DNA of 64,000 nucleotides from Gammaproteobacteria bacterium (GTDB lineage Bacteria; Pseudomonadota; Gammaproteobacteria; Pseudomonadales; Pseudomonadaceae), in assembly GCA_018816095.1 (NCBI GenBank), contig JAHIWP010000072.1, positions 62,001-126,000 on the forward strand, written 5' to 3'. The notes below the pieces were generated by a model that saw nothing but the letters and a program-made list of their open reading frames with translations, searched no databases and was not told the DNA's origin. A program made the position numbers and the translations under genes. Positions 26,404-36,087 of the stretch are shown one piece after another; the first letter of the stretch is position 1, and the number at the start of each line of letters is the position of its first letter.

Positions 26404-27567
26404 ATGAGCCACACCCTCAGTCAGTTACGTAAATTCGTTTCACCGGAAATCATTTTTGGTGCGGGCTGCCGCCACAATGTTGGCAACTACGCCAGTACCT
26501 TTGGCGCCCGCAAAGTGCTGGTAGTGTCCGACCCCGGCGTGGTTGCCGCTGGTTGGGTGGCCGATGTTGAAGCCAGCCTGCAGGCGCAGAACATCGACTA
26601 CTGCCTTTACACCCAGGTTTCGCCCAACCCACGGGTGGAAGAGGTGATGCACGGCGCGGAAATCTACCGCGCCAACAACTGCAACGTAATCGTCGCCATC
26701 GGTGGCGGCAGCCCGATGGATTGCGCCAAGGGCATCGGCATCGTGGTCGCCCACGGGCGCAGCATTATCGAGTTCGAGGGCGTGGACACCATTCGCGTGC
26801 CGAGCCCGCCGCTGATCCTGATCCCGACCACCGCCGGTACTTCAGCGGATGTTTCGCAGTTCGTGATCATCTCCAACCAGACCGAGCGGATGAAGTTCTC
26901 CATCGTCAGCAAGGCTGTGGTGCCGGATGTGTCGTTGATCGACCCGGAAACGACCCTGAGCATGGATCCCTTTCTGTCGGCCTGTACCGGCATTGATGCG
27001 CTGGTACATGCCATCGAGGCTTTTGTCTCCACTGGCAGCGGCCCGCTGACGGATACCCATGCCCTTGAGGCGATGCGCCTGATCAACGGCAATCTGGTGC
27101 AGATGATTGCCACACCGCATGACATCGTCCTGCGCGAGAAAATCATGCTGGGCAGCATGCAGGCAGGGCTGGCGTTCTCCAATGCGATTCTCGGTGCGGT
27201 GCATGCCATGAGCCACAGCCTGGGCGGTTTTCTCGACTTGCCCCATGGCATGTGCAATGCGGCGCTGGTCGAGCACGTCGTGGCGTTCAACTACAACTCG
27301 GCCCCCGAGCGCTTTCGCATGGTGGCCGAGACCCTGGGCATTGATGCGCGCGGCCTCAACCATAATCAGGTGCGTCAGCGCCTGGTGGAGCATTTGGTTA
27401 CCTTCAAGAAGTCGGTCGGCTTCCATGACACCCTCAAGTTGCATGGGGTGAGCGTCTCAGACATTCCCTTCCTCTCGCAGCATGCCATGGAGGATCCGTG
27501 CATTCTGACCAACCCTCGCGAGTCCAGTCAGCGTGATGTCGAGGTCGTCTATGCCGAGGCGCTCTGA
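26404..27567 (+). CDS. ercA: Iron-containing alcohol dehydrogenase ErcA
   Basis: 387 residues starting MSHTLSQLRKFVSPEIIFGA. NAD-binding GGGSPMDCAKG, and iron ligands from CTGIDALVHAIEAF, AVHAMSHSLGGFLDLPHGM. In P. aeruginosa ercA belongs to the regulatory network for ethanol oxidation and is required for growth on ethanol, which suggests a signalling rather than bulk catabolic role. The ribosome site is weak (AACAGG). It overlaps ercS by 17 bases. Confidence 0.9.
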   Translation: MSHTLSQLRKFVSPEIIFGAGCRHNVGNYASTFGARKVLVVSDPGVVAAGWVADVEASLQAQNIDYCLYTQVSPNPRVEEVMHGAEIYRANNCNVIVAIGGGSPMDCAKGIGIVVAHGRSIIEFEGVDTIRVPSPPLILIPTTAGTSADVSQFVIISNQTERMKFSIVSKAVVPDVSLIDPETTLSMDPFLSACTGIDALVHAIEAFVSTGSGPLTDTHALEAMRLINGNLVQMIATPHDIVLREKIMLGSMQAGLAFSNAILGAVHAMSHSLGGFLDLPHGMCNAALVEHVVAFNYNSAPERFRMVAETLGIDARGLNHNQVRQRLVEHLVTFKKSVGFHDTLKLHGVSVSDIPFLSQHAMEDPCILTNPRESSQRDVEVVYAEAL

Positions 27568-29314
27568 CCCGTCGCAGAGCCAGAGTGAAGCCCTCGCCGG
27601 GCTGCTGGGCCTGGGCAGTCACTCGGCACGCAAGAGCCACTACCCCGAGCTGTTGGCGCGGCTGGAGGAGTTGGAAACCGAGCGCAATCGCTACAAATGG
27701 TTGTTTGAGCATGCGGTACACGGGATTTTCCAAGCCAGCCTGCAAGACGGCCTGCTGGCTGCTAACCCGGCGCTGGCTCGCATGCTCGGTTATGACGACC
27801 CGGAGCAGGTGCTGTGGTCGCTGACTGGCTTGGCCAACTACCTGTTCGTGGGAGGTGCCGCTGAACTGGAGCATATCCGTGATGTGCTGGCCCGTGAGCC
27901 CGGCTTGTTTGGCTACGAAACACAATTGCGTCGACGCGATGGCAAGGTTATCGATGTGTTGATGAACCTGCTGCTCAAGCCTGATGAAAATGGCCTGTTC
28001 GAAGGATTTGTGGCCGATATCACCGAGCGCAAGCAAGCCCAGCAACGTCTGCAGCAGCTCAATGACCAACTGGAGCAGCGGGTGAGTGCGCGCACCGGCG
28101 AGCTGCAAGAAGCTAACCGCAACCTGTTGCAACAGATCGGTGAGCGCAAACGCATCGAGACGGCCCTGCGTGATGCACGCGATGCCGCCGAAGAGGCCAA
28201 TCGCAGTAAGGATAAGTACCTGGCCGCTGCCAGCCATGACCTGTTGCAACCCCTGAACGCTGCGCGTTTATTGATCTCGACCTTGCGCGAGCGCCGCTTG
28301 CCGGTCAGCGAGCAGAATCTGGTGGAGCGTACCCACCAGGCCCTGGAAGGGGCGGAAGATCTGCTGACCGATTTGCTGGATATCGCGCGGCTGGATCAGG
28401 CCGCGATCAAGCCCGACCTGGATGTTTACAGCCTAGATGAGCTGCTCGCACCGCTGGCCTCGGAGTTTCAGCCGGTCGCCGCCGTTGCGGGGTTGGCGCT
28501 GCGGGTGCGCATCAGTGGCTATCAGGTAAATACCGATTTACGCCTGCTCACGCGCATTTTGCGCAATTTTCTCAGCAACGCCTGCCGCTATACCGAGCAG
28601 GGCGGAATTTTCCTGGGGGCGTGCAAGCGTGGCGCGTTTGTCGAGTTGCAGGTGTGGGACAGCGGCAGCGGGATTGCTGATGACCAGCTCGACAGCATCT
28701 TTCTTGAGTTCAATCAGTTGAATGTCGGGCGAGCGCAAGAGCGCAAAGGCGTAGGTTTGGGCCTGGCGATTGTTGAGCGGATTGCACGCATCCTCGGCTA
28801 TCCGATCAAGGTACGTTCGCAGCCAGGGCGTGGTTCGGTATTCAGCATCCGCGTACCGCTGGCTAGCACCGCGCAACAACGCACGGCCGTGCTGCCGACA
28901 TTGTCACGGCCGCGGCTGGGGGATCCACTGCCGGGGCGGCGTTTGCTGGTACTGGATAACGAACTGAGCATTCTGCACAGCATGTCGGCGCTGCTTGAAC
29001 AGTGGGGCTGTGAAGTACTGACTGCCACTGACCAGGCTGGCGCGCTGCAGGTGCTGGGCGCGCATGCACCGGAGCTGATCTTAGCCGACTTCCACCTCGA
29101 TCACGGTGTCGTAGGTAGTCAGGTGGTTCAGCACATGCGCGAGTACTTTGGCTTGAATATTCCGGCAGTGATCATCACCGCCGATCGCAGCGATCAGTGC
29201 CGCCGCGAGTTGCAGGCCATGGGCGTGCCACTGCTGAATAAGCCGGTCAAACCCGGCAAGCTGCGTGCGGTGTTAAGCCGGATTCTGCAGGACGCGCCCA
29301 CTCCTATTGCTTAG
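27551..29314 (+). CDS. ercS: Cytosolic hybrid sensor kinase ErcS
   Basis: 587 residues from MPRRSDPSQS at 27551 (GAGG upstream). No membrane segment. PAS domain at about 45-160, coiled coil about 160-218, HisKA with His229 in AAASHDLLQPLNAAR, HATPase with ILRNFLSNACRYT, DSGSGI and GVGLGLAIVERI, then a receiver domain from about 463 with Asp513 in LILADFHLD and Lys in LNKPVKPGK. The complete catalytic set suggests an active hybrid kinase. It forms a coupled pair with ercA, as in P. aeruginosa. Confidence 0.9.
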   Translation: MPRRSDPSQSQSEALAGLLGLGSHSARKSHYPELLARLEELETERNRYKWLFEHAVHGIFQASLQDGLLAANPALARMLGYDDPEQVLWSLTGLANYLFVGGAAELEHIRDVLAREPGLFGYETQLRRRDGKVIDVLMNLLLKPDENGLFEGFVADITERKQAQQRLQQLNDQLEQRVSARTGELQEANRNLLQQIGERKRIETALRDARDAAEEANRSKDKYLAAASHDLLQPLNAARLLISTLRERRLPVSEQNLVERTHQALEGAEDLLTDLLDIARLDQAAIKPDLDVYSLDELLAPLASEFQPVAAVAGLALRVRISGYQVNTDLRLLTRILRNFLSNACRYTEQGGIFLGACKRGAFVELQVWDSGSGIADDQLDSIFLEFNQLNVGRAQERKGVGLGLAIVERIARILGYPIKVRSQPGRGSVFSIRVPLASTAQQRTAVLPTLSRPRLGDPLPGRRLLVLDNELSILHSMSALLEQWGCEVLTATDQAGALQVLGAHAPELILADFHLDHGVVGSQVVQHMREYFGLNIPAVIITADRSDQCRRELQAMGVPLLNKPVKPGKLRAVLSRILQDAPTPIA

Positions 29315-29346
29315 GCGTTGCTGGAGAGGGGGCTGCGAAATGCAGG

Positions 29347-29703
29347 CTAAAGCAGAAGACCCAGCTGCAAACGCTTGGGCAATTTTGCCACCACCAGTTG
29401 ATGGGAGCGTGTCAGCAACGCGTGCAGCTCACCCTCACTCAGCGGGTAGGGCGCAGCCATGCTGATCCAGTGTGCGCGGGCCAGATAGGGCGCAGGGCGA
29501 AAGCCCGGGCGGTCGCAGTAACCGAGGAACAGGTCGTCATCCACTTTGCAGGCCAGGCCAGCGTGCCCGCCTAGGTGAAACAGGGCGAACATTTTGCTCT
29601 CAGCCACCGAAAATACCCGCACGCCACCCCATTTGATGTCCTCACTGGCACCGGGCAGGCTCAGGCAAAATGCGGCGATCTGTTCGGCAGTCATGTGGCT
29701 CAC
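29347..29703 (-). CDS. MmcQ/YjbR-family protein
   Basis: 118 residues: FCLSLPGASEDIKWGGVRVF, FALFHLGGHAGLACKVDDDL, then YLARAHWISM and LLTRSHQLVVAKLPKRLQ, the double-wing YjbR pattern. The GTG at 29703 overlaps the ppiC stop as GTGA, so coupling is likely; an ATG at 29694 is the alternative. Members are called DNA-binding on fold similarity; the function is unproven. Confidence 0.82.
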   Translation of the reverse strand: MSHMTAEQIAAFCLSLPGASEDIKWGGVRVFSVAESKMFALFHLGGHAGLACKVDDDLFLGYCDRPGFRPAPYLARAHWISMAAPYPLSEGELHALLTRSHQLVVAKLPKRLQLGLLL

Positions 29704-29978
29704 TCGCGGTAGAAAACCTGCACCAGATGATAGCCAAACTGGCTTTTCACCGGGCCGTGTACTTCACGCACTGGCTTTTTGAAGATCACCTGATCGATGG
29801 CGCGCACCATCTGCCCGGGGCGCACTTCACCCAGGTCGCCGCCTTTCTTGCCGGAAGGGCAGGTTGAGTATTTGCGCGCCAGCACATCGAACGCTTCGCC
29901 AGCGGCTATGCGTTTTTTCAGTGCGGCAGCTTCTGCTTCGGTTTTCACCAGAATGTGGCGGGCCATTGCCTTTGCCAT
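29700..29978 (-). CDS. ppiC: Parvulin-type peptidyl-prolyl isomerase
   Basis: 92 residues, the length of cytosolic PpiC: MARHILVKTEAEAAALKKRI, AGEAFDVLARKYSTCPSGKK, GGDLGEVRPGQMV, SQFGYHLVQV. No signal peptide. GAGGAGC lies upstream of the ATG. Co-transcribed with the YjbR-type gene. Confidence 0.93.
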   Translation of the reverse strand: MAKAMARHILVKTEAEAAALKKRIAAGEAFDVLARKYSTCPSGKKGGDLGEVRPGQMVRAIDQVIFKKPVREVHGPVKSQFGYHLVQVFYRE

Positions 29979-30120
29979 GACGGGCTCCTCATTTTTAAGT
30001 GGGCGTATTGTGCCAGTATTTCAACCGCTTAGCGCTTGGGCCGGGCAGGTGCGGATAATTCCCGGAGCGCTGCACAGTCTTGGCCTAACGTAATACCTCT
30101 CACCTTCGGAATAAGTCGCT

Positions 30121-31335
30121 ATGGACCTCAATGCAATGCTCAAAGTCCTGTCCAGCCAGGACGGGTCCGACCTTTACCTTTCTACCGGGGCACCGCCCTG
30201 TGCCAAGTTCAACGGCGTGCTCAAGGCGCTCAGTGCCGAGCCGCTAAAGGCCGGTGAGGTGGCTGACATCGCCGCCTCGGTGATGGATAGCGCGCAGCGC
30301 GAGGAGTTCGAGCGTGAGCTGGAAATGAACCTGGCCATCTCGATTGCCAGCGTCGGGCGCTTTCGCATCAATATCTTCAAGCAGCGTAACGAAGTGTCGA
30401 TTGTCGCGCGCAATATCAAGATGGATATCCCGCGCTTTGAAGACCTCAAACTGCCGGAAGTGCTGCTCAAGACCGTGATGGAAAAACGCGGGCTGGTGTT
30501 GTTTGTCGGTGGCACCGGCTCGGGCAAGTCGACCTCCCTGGCGGCGCTGATTGACTACCGCAACCGCAATAGCGGCGGCCATATCATCACCATCGAAGAC
30601 CCAGTGGAGTACGTGCACAAGCACAAGAAATCGATCATCAATCAGCGTGAGGTGGGGGTGGATACCCGCAGCTTCCATGCCGCGCTGAAAAATACCCTGC
30701 GTCAGGCGCCGGACGTGATTCTGATCGGTGAGATTCGTGACCGCGAGACCATGGAGCATGCGCTGGCCTTTGCCGACACCGGCCACTTGGCGATCTCGAC
30801 CTTGCACGCCAACAACGCCAACCAGGCGCTGGACCGCATCATCAACTTCTTCCCCGAAGACCGCCGGCCGCAGTTGCTCAACGACCTGGGCAATAACCTC
30901 AAGGCCTTCGTTTCCCAGCGTCTGGTGAAAACCACCGATGGCAAACGCCGCGCTGCGGTCGAGGTGCTGCTCGGCACGCCGACCATCCGCGACCTGATCA
31001 AACGCAACGAGTTTTCCGAAATCAAGGAGATCATGGAGAAGTCGAAGAACCTCGGCATGCAGACCTTCGATCAGGCGCTGATCGATTTGGTCAATGACGG
31101 CTCCATCGACGAAGAAGAAGCCGTGAAAAACGCCGATTCGGCGAACAACGTACGGCTCAAGCTCAAACTCTATCGCGACAATCCATCCACGCCGACTCCA
31201 GTACCGGCGGCACCCGCTGCCGTTGTGACCGCGCCGGCCAAGGTCGCCGCCACCGGCGATTGGGGCTTGGAACTGAAGCTCGAAGAGCTGGAGACAGACG
31301 AGCAGGCGGAAGACCCGGGCCGCCAAGGAATTTGA
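30121..31335 (+). CDS. PilT/PilU-family type IV pilus motor ATPase
   Basis: 404 residues. PAS-like N-terminal domain (GSDLYLSTGAPPCAKFNG), Walker A GGTGSGKST at 130-138, Asp box IITIEDPVEY, Walker B DVILIGEIRDRETM and His box TGHLAISTLHANNA. The end is a Pro/Ala-rich tail and an acidic stretch (LELKLEELETDEQAED). The overall pattern is nearer PilU than PilT. It stands alone, not beside pilT, so it may be an extra paralogue. Retraction of type IV pili is the family role; its specific role here is unknown. Promoter gap 29979-30120. Confidence 0.85.
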   Translation: MDLNAMLKVLSSQDGSDLYLSTGAPPCAKFNGVLKALSAEPLKAGEVADIAASVMDSAQREEFERELEMNLAISIASVGRFRINIFKQRNEVSIVARNIKMDIPRFEDLKLPEVLLKTVMEKRGLVLFVGGTGSGKSTSLAALIDYRNRNSGGHIITIEDPVEYVHKHKKSIINQREVGVDTRSFHAALKNTLRQAPDVILIGEIRDRETMEHALAFADTGHLAISTLHANNANQALDRIINFFPEDRRPQLLNDLGNNLKAFVSQRLVKTTDGKRRAAVEVLLGTPTIRDLIKRNEFSEIKEIMEKSKNLGMQTFDQALIDLVNDGSIDEEEAVKNADSANNVRLKLKLYRDNPSTPTPVPAAPAAVVTAPAKVAATGDWGLELKLEELETDEQAEDPGRQGI

Positions 31336-31587
31336 GCGAAGGCCAGGCCCGGATCAGCGCAAGGCAATCCGGGCTAGCGCTTGGCCACAGCCTTATATGC
31401 CCTTACAGGACGCTTTTCGCGCCCGCTGTCATCACATCAAAAGAAACCGAAGAGCTGCCTTTGAGCGCAGGTAGTCCGCGACAACGAGCTGGATTCCATT
31501 GCATACCGATGTTGCTCCGCGGGGGCAGGTCTAGCCCATCATCCACATCGCCGCAGGTGGCCGCTAGCCCCAGGCGAGCGCGGCGGT

Positions 31588-32562
31588 TCATTCGCCCTGG
31601 CGGCGTATGTCCAGGCGCAAGCTGTGGATCAGTGCTTTGCCTGCGACGAGCTGCAATGTGGCGTTTTCATGGATTTCCAATACCTGGGTAGCGCCGGGTG
31701 CTTGCAGGTGCTCGGTGATGGTCGAGAAGGCCATGATGCGCCCTTCGGCCGTCAACAGCTCCGGCTCCGAGCGCTGAGACTCGTAGCCTTCTACGCGGTC
31801 GAAGGTGGCCTGCCAGAGCGCCGCCAGTTGCGCTTTGCTGAGGCTGTCCCAGGCGCCGCCGGGCAGGCGCACGCGGATCTGCGCCTGGGGGCTGAGCCCG
31901 CTGACGATGCCCTGGGCATCTCGTCGTTGTGCGGCGCTGTCGGCAGCCGCCAGGGTGTCGAGTACGGCGGCGCGTTGTGCCGCGCTGGGTGTCGTGCCGC
32001 CTGGGTTGTGGCCTTCGATGCGGCTGAGAAACTGCGTGGCGGCCGGATTATCGCCTTGCCGGGCGGCGGTGCGAATCCAGCTCAGGCCGGCCAGCCGGTT
32101 GCCTTGCGCGTAGAGGTTTTTACCCAGCGCCCATTGTGCGGAGCTGTTATCCAATTCGGCCGCGCGCTGGTACCACTCGGCAGCCTTGGCCGCATCCGGC
32201 GGGACGCCCAAGCCTTCGGCATAGGCCCGGCCGACCTCGTACATGCCGATGGCATCGCCTGTATCCGCCGCGCGTCGATACCAGCGCAACGCCGTCTCAT
32301 GGTTTTGTGGCACCGCCAGGCCCGCCGCGTGCATATTGCCGACATTCAGCATGCCTTGCCGGTTGCCGGCTTCGGCCAGCGTCAGGTAACGGCTGTAGGC
32401 TTCGTCGAAGTCCCCCATTTTGTATACCGCATAGGCTTCCAGCACCTGGATCATTTCGCGGGCGATTTGCTCTTGCGAGGCCCCTGCGGCGGGGTTCGAG
32501 CAGCACAGCGCGATGGCCAGGCCAGCCGCATATTGACGGTAAGAAGCGGGGGCGTGAAGCAT
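31588..32562 (-). CDS. Exported Sel1/TPR-repeat protein with NTF2-like tail
   Basis: 324 residues. Signal peptide to about PAAGA, then three to four Sel1-type repeats at about 45-180 (GMLNVGNMHAAGLAVPQNHE, ALRWYRRAADTGD, AAEWYQRAAELDNSSAQWAL). The C-terminal ~120 residues (VLDTLAAADSAAQRRDAQGI...) look like a small cone-shaped SnoaL/NTF2-like domain. Sel1 proteins usually mediate protein interactions; nothing nearby indicates the partner. The preceding 252-base gap (31336-31587) shows nothing notable. Confidence 0.75.
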   Translation of the reverse strand: MLHAPASYRQYAAGLAIALCCSNPAAGASQEQIAREMIQVLEAYAVYKMGDFDEAYSRYLTLAEAGNRQGMLNVGNMHAAGLAVPQNHETALRWYRRAADTGDAIGMYEVGRAYAEGLGVPPDAAKAAEWYQRAAELDNSSAQWALGKNLYAQGNRLAGLSWIRTAARQGDNPAATQFLSRIEGHNPGGTTPSAAQRAAVLDTLAAADSAAQRRDAQGIVSGLSPQAQIRVRLPGGAWDSLSKAQLAALWQATFDRVEGYESQRSEPELLTAEGRIMAFSTITEHLQAPGATQVLEIHENATLQLVAGKALIHSLRLDIRRQGE

Positions 32563-32790
32563 GGTCGGTTACCTTCTGTGGTGTCTACGCGTGGTGGCGC
32601 AGGAGAGAATCCACGCTAGCAACGGCTTGTCGGCGCGTCTGTGCTGCAAAGGTGCCGAGTCAGTACGACCAAGGTTTTAGGGCGCTTTGGCGAGCGCGAC
32701 CTTTATGCGCTCGCCAAGCAGGTCAGCGTGGGGGGGGGCGAAGGTCAACGCGTCGACAGTGACGTCTGCGAGGTCCGTCGGGGGCGTTGT

Positions 32791-32819
32791 TGAGCCGAAT
32801 ACGCGGTTTATTCGGCTCA
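32791..32819 (-). terminator. Hairpin downstream of acetoacetyl-CoA synthetase
   Basis: TGAGCCGAATA, a 7-base loop, TATTCGGCTCA: an 11-base perfect stem 25 bases past the synthetase stop. No T-tract on the minus strand, so termination strength is uncertain. Confidence 0.6.
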
Positions 32820-32843
32820 GCTCAACGTGTGCTCAGTTGCTGG

Positions 32844-34799
<1,956 letters not shown>

Positions 34800-34941
34800 C
34801 GTGCTTCCTCATCATTCTTGTTATGCCGACAATGATGCTCGGCTGGTGCGGCAAGCCTACTGACTGATGGCGGGCTTGCGTCGAGCAGTTGCGGCGCCGT
34901 TTTGATCAGTCTCAGCTGTAGCTGTAGTCACTTTGCACCGC

Positions 34942-34969
34942 CCTCAGGCAAAAGGCCGTTAGCCTGAGG
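34942..34969. repeat. Inverted repeat between liuE and aacS
   Basis: CCTCAGGC, a 12-base loop, GCCTGAGG in the 216-base gap 34800-35015. No T-tract; it could be an attenuating or RNA-processing hairpin. Nothing else is visible in the gap. Confidence 0.45.
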
Positions 34970-35015
34970 CGTGTGCTTTACAGTGCGTAAACAAAACCTT
35001 ACGCACGGCCTGCCG

Positions 35016-35918
35016 CTAGGCATTGGCCAGCTTGGCCCGTGCCACCCGCGAGCCGTTGGGCTTGTCCAGCACTGCGCAAATACGCTGGCCGGCGGCGATC
35101 AGTCGGCCCATGTCGATGCCGGTTTCAATACCCAAGCCCTGGAGCAGGTACAGCACGTCTTCGGTCGCGACATTGCCGGTGGCGCCTTTGGCGTACGGGC
35201 AACCGCCGAGACCCGCGACCGAGCTGTCGAACACGCTGATGCCTTCCAGCAGGCTGGCGTAGATATTCGCCAGCGCCTGGCCGTAGGTGTCGTGGAAGTG
35301 CCCGGCTAATTTGTCTCTGGGAATATCGCGACCAACGACCTCGAACAGCTTGCGGGTGTCGCCAGCAGTGCCTGCCCCGATGGTGTCACCCAGGGAAACC
35401 TCATAGCAGCCCATGGCGTACAGCTCACGGGCCACGCTGGCGACCTGCTCGGGCGGTACAAAGCCGTCATACGGGCAGCCCAACACGCAGGACACATAAC
35501 CGCGCACGCGGATGCCATGCTGTTTGGCGGCGTCCATTACCGGCACGAAACGCTCCAGGCTCTCGTTGACTGAGCAGTTGATATTCTTCTGCGAGAAGGC
35601 TTCCGAGGCTGCGGCAAATACTGCGACTTCGCGTACACCCGCTTGCAGCGCACCTTCAAAGCCCTTCAGATTGGGGGCAAGGGCGGCGTAGGTGATGCCC
35701 GGCAGTTGCTGAATCTGCGCAAATACCTCGGCGCTGCCGGCCATCTGTGGCACCCACTTGGGCGAAACGAAGCTGCCCACCTCGATATAGCTGAGGCCTG
35801 CGGCCGACAAGTCATCGACCAGGCGCACCTTGTCGGCCACGCTGATCGGCTGTTTTTCATTCTGCAAACCGTCGCGCGGGCCGACTTCGACCAGGCGCAC
35901 CTGTTTGGGTAGGTTCAT
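35016..35918 (-). CDS. liuE: Hydroxymethylglutaryl-CoA lyase
   Basis: 300 residues from ATG at 35918 (GGAGAAG upstream); an earlier in-frame start at 35960 lies inside a dispersed repeat. Motifs: LVEVGPRDGLQNEKQ, GYVSCVLGCPYDG, GDTIGAGT, HFHDTYG and the signature SVAGLGGCPYAKGATGN with the catalytic Cys. It cleaves HMG-CoA to acetyl-CoA and acetoacetate, the last step of leucine degradation. Confidence 0.95.
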   Translation of the reverse strand: MNLPKQVRLVEVGPRDGLQNEKQPISVADKVRLVDDLSAAGLSYIEVGSFVSPKWVPQMAGSAEVFAQIQQLPGITYAALAPNLKGFEGALQAGVREVAVFAAASEAFSQKNINCSVNESLERFVPVMDAAKQHGIRVRGYVSCVLGCPYDGFVPPEQVASVARELYAMGCYEVSLGDTIGAGTAGDTRKLFEVVGRDIPRDKLAGHFHDTYGQALANIYASLLEGISVFDSSVAGLGGCPYAKGATGNVATEDVLYLLQGLGIETGIDMGRLIAAGQRICAVLDKPNGSRVARAKLANA

Positions 35919-35928
35919 GCATCTTCTC

Positions 35929-36057
35929 CGTAGGGTGGATGGCGCTTTTCCATCCACCATGACCCTTCGCCGTGTATTTTCAGGTGGACATAAACAGCGA
36001 TGTCCGCCCTACATGCCATGCTCTGTAGGGTGGATGGCGCTTTTTCCATTCACCCAT
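35929..36057. repeat. Three dispersed GGTGGAT/GGTGGACAT hairpin repeats in tandem
   Basis: GGTGGATGG/CCATCCACC at 35934-35958, GGTGGACAT/ATGTCCGCC at 35983-36008, and GGTGGATGG/CCATTCACC at 36029-36054, each preceded or followed by GTAG/CTAC. They fill the 169-base liuE-liuD gap. Confidence 0.75.
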
Positions 36058-36087
36058 TTGGATGAACACGCTGCGGGGGTTTCAACC

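Noticed and set aside
30244..31326. 360-residue open frame antisense to the pilus ATPase
   Set aside because: Complementary to a gene with intact Walker motifs; no recognisable domain of its own.
35929..36057. Possible CRISPR array
   Set aside because: Only three short imperfect hairpins with no constant-length unique spacers and no cas genes nearby.
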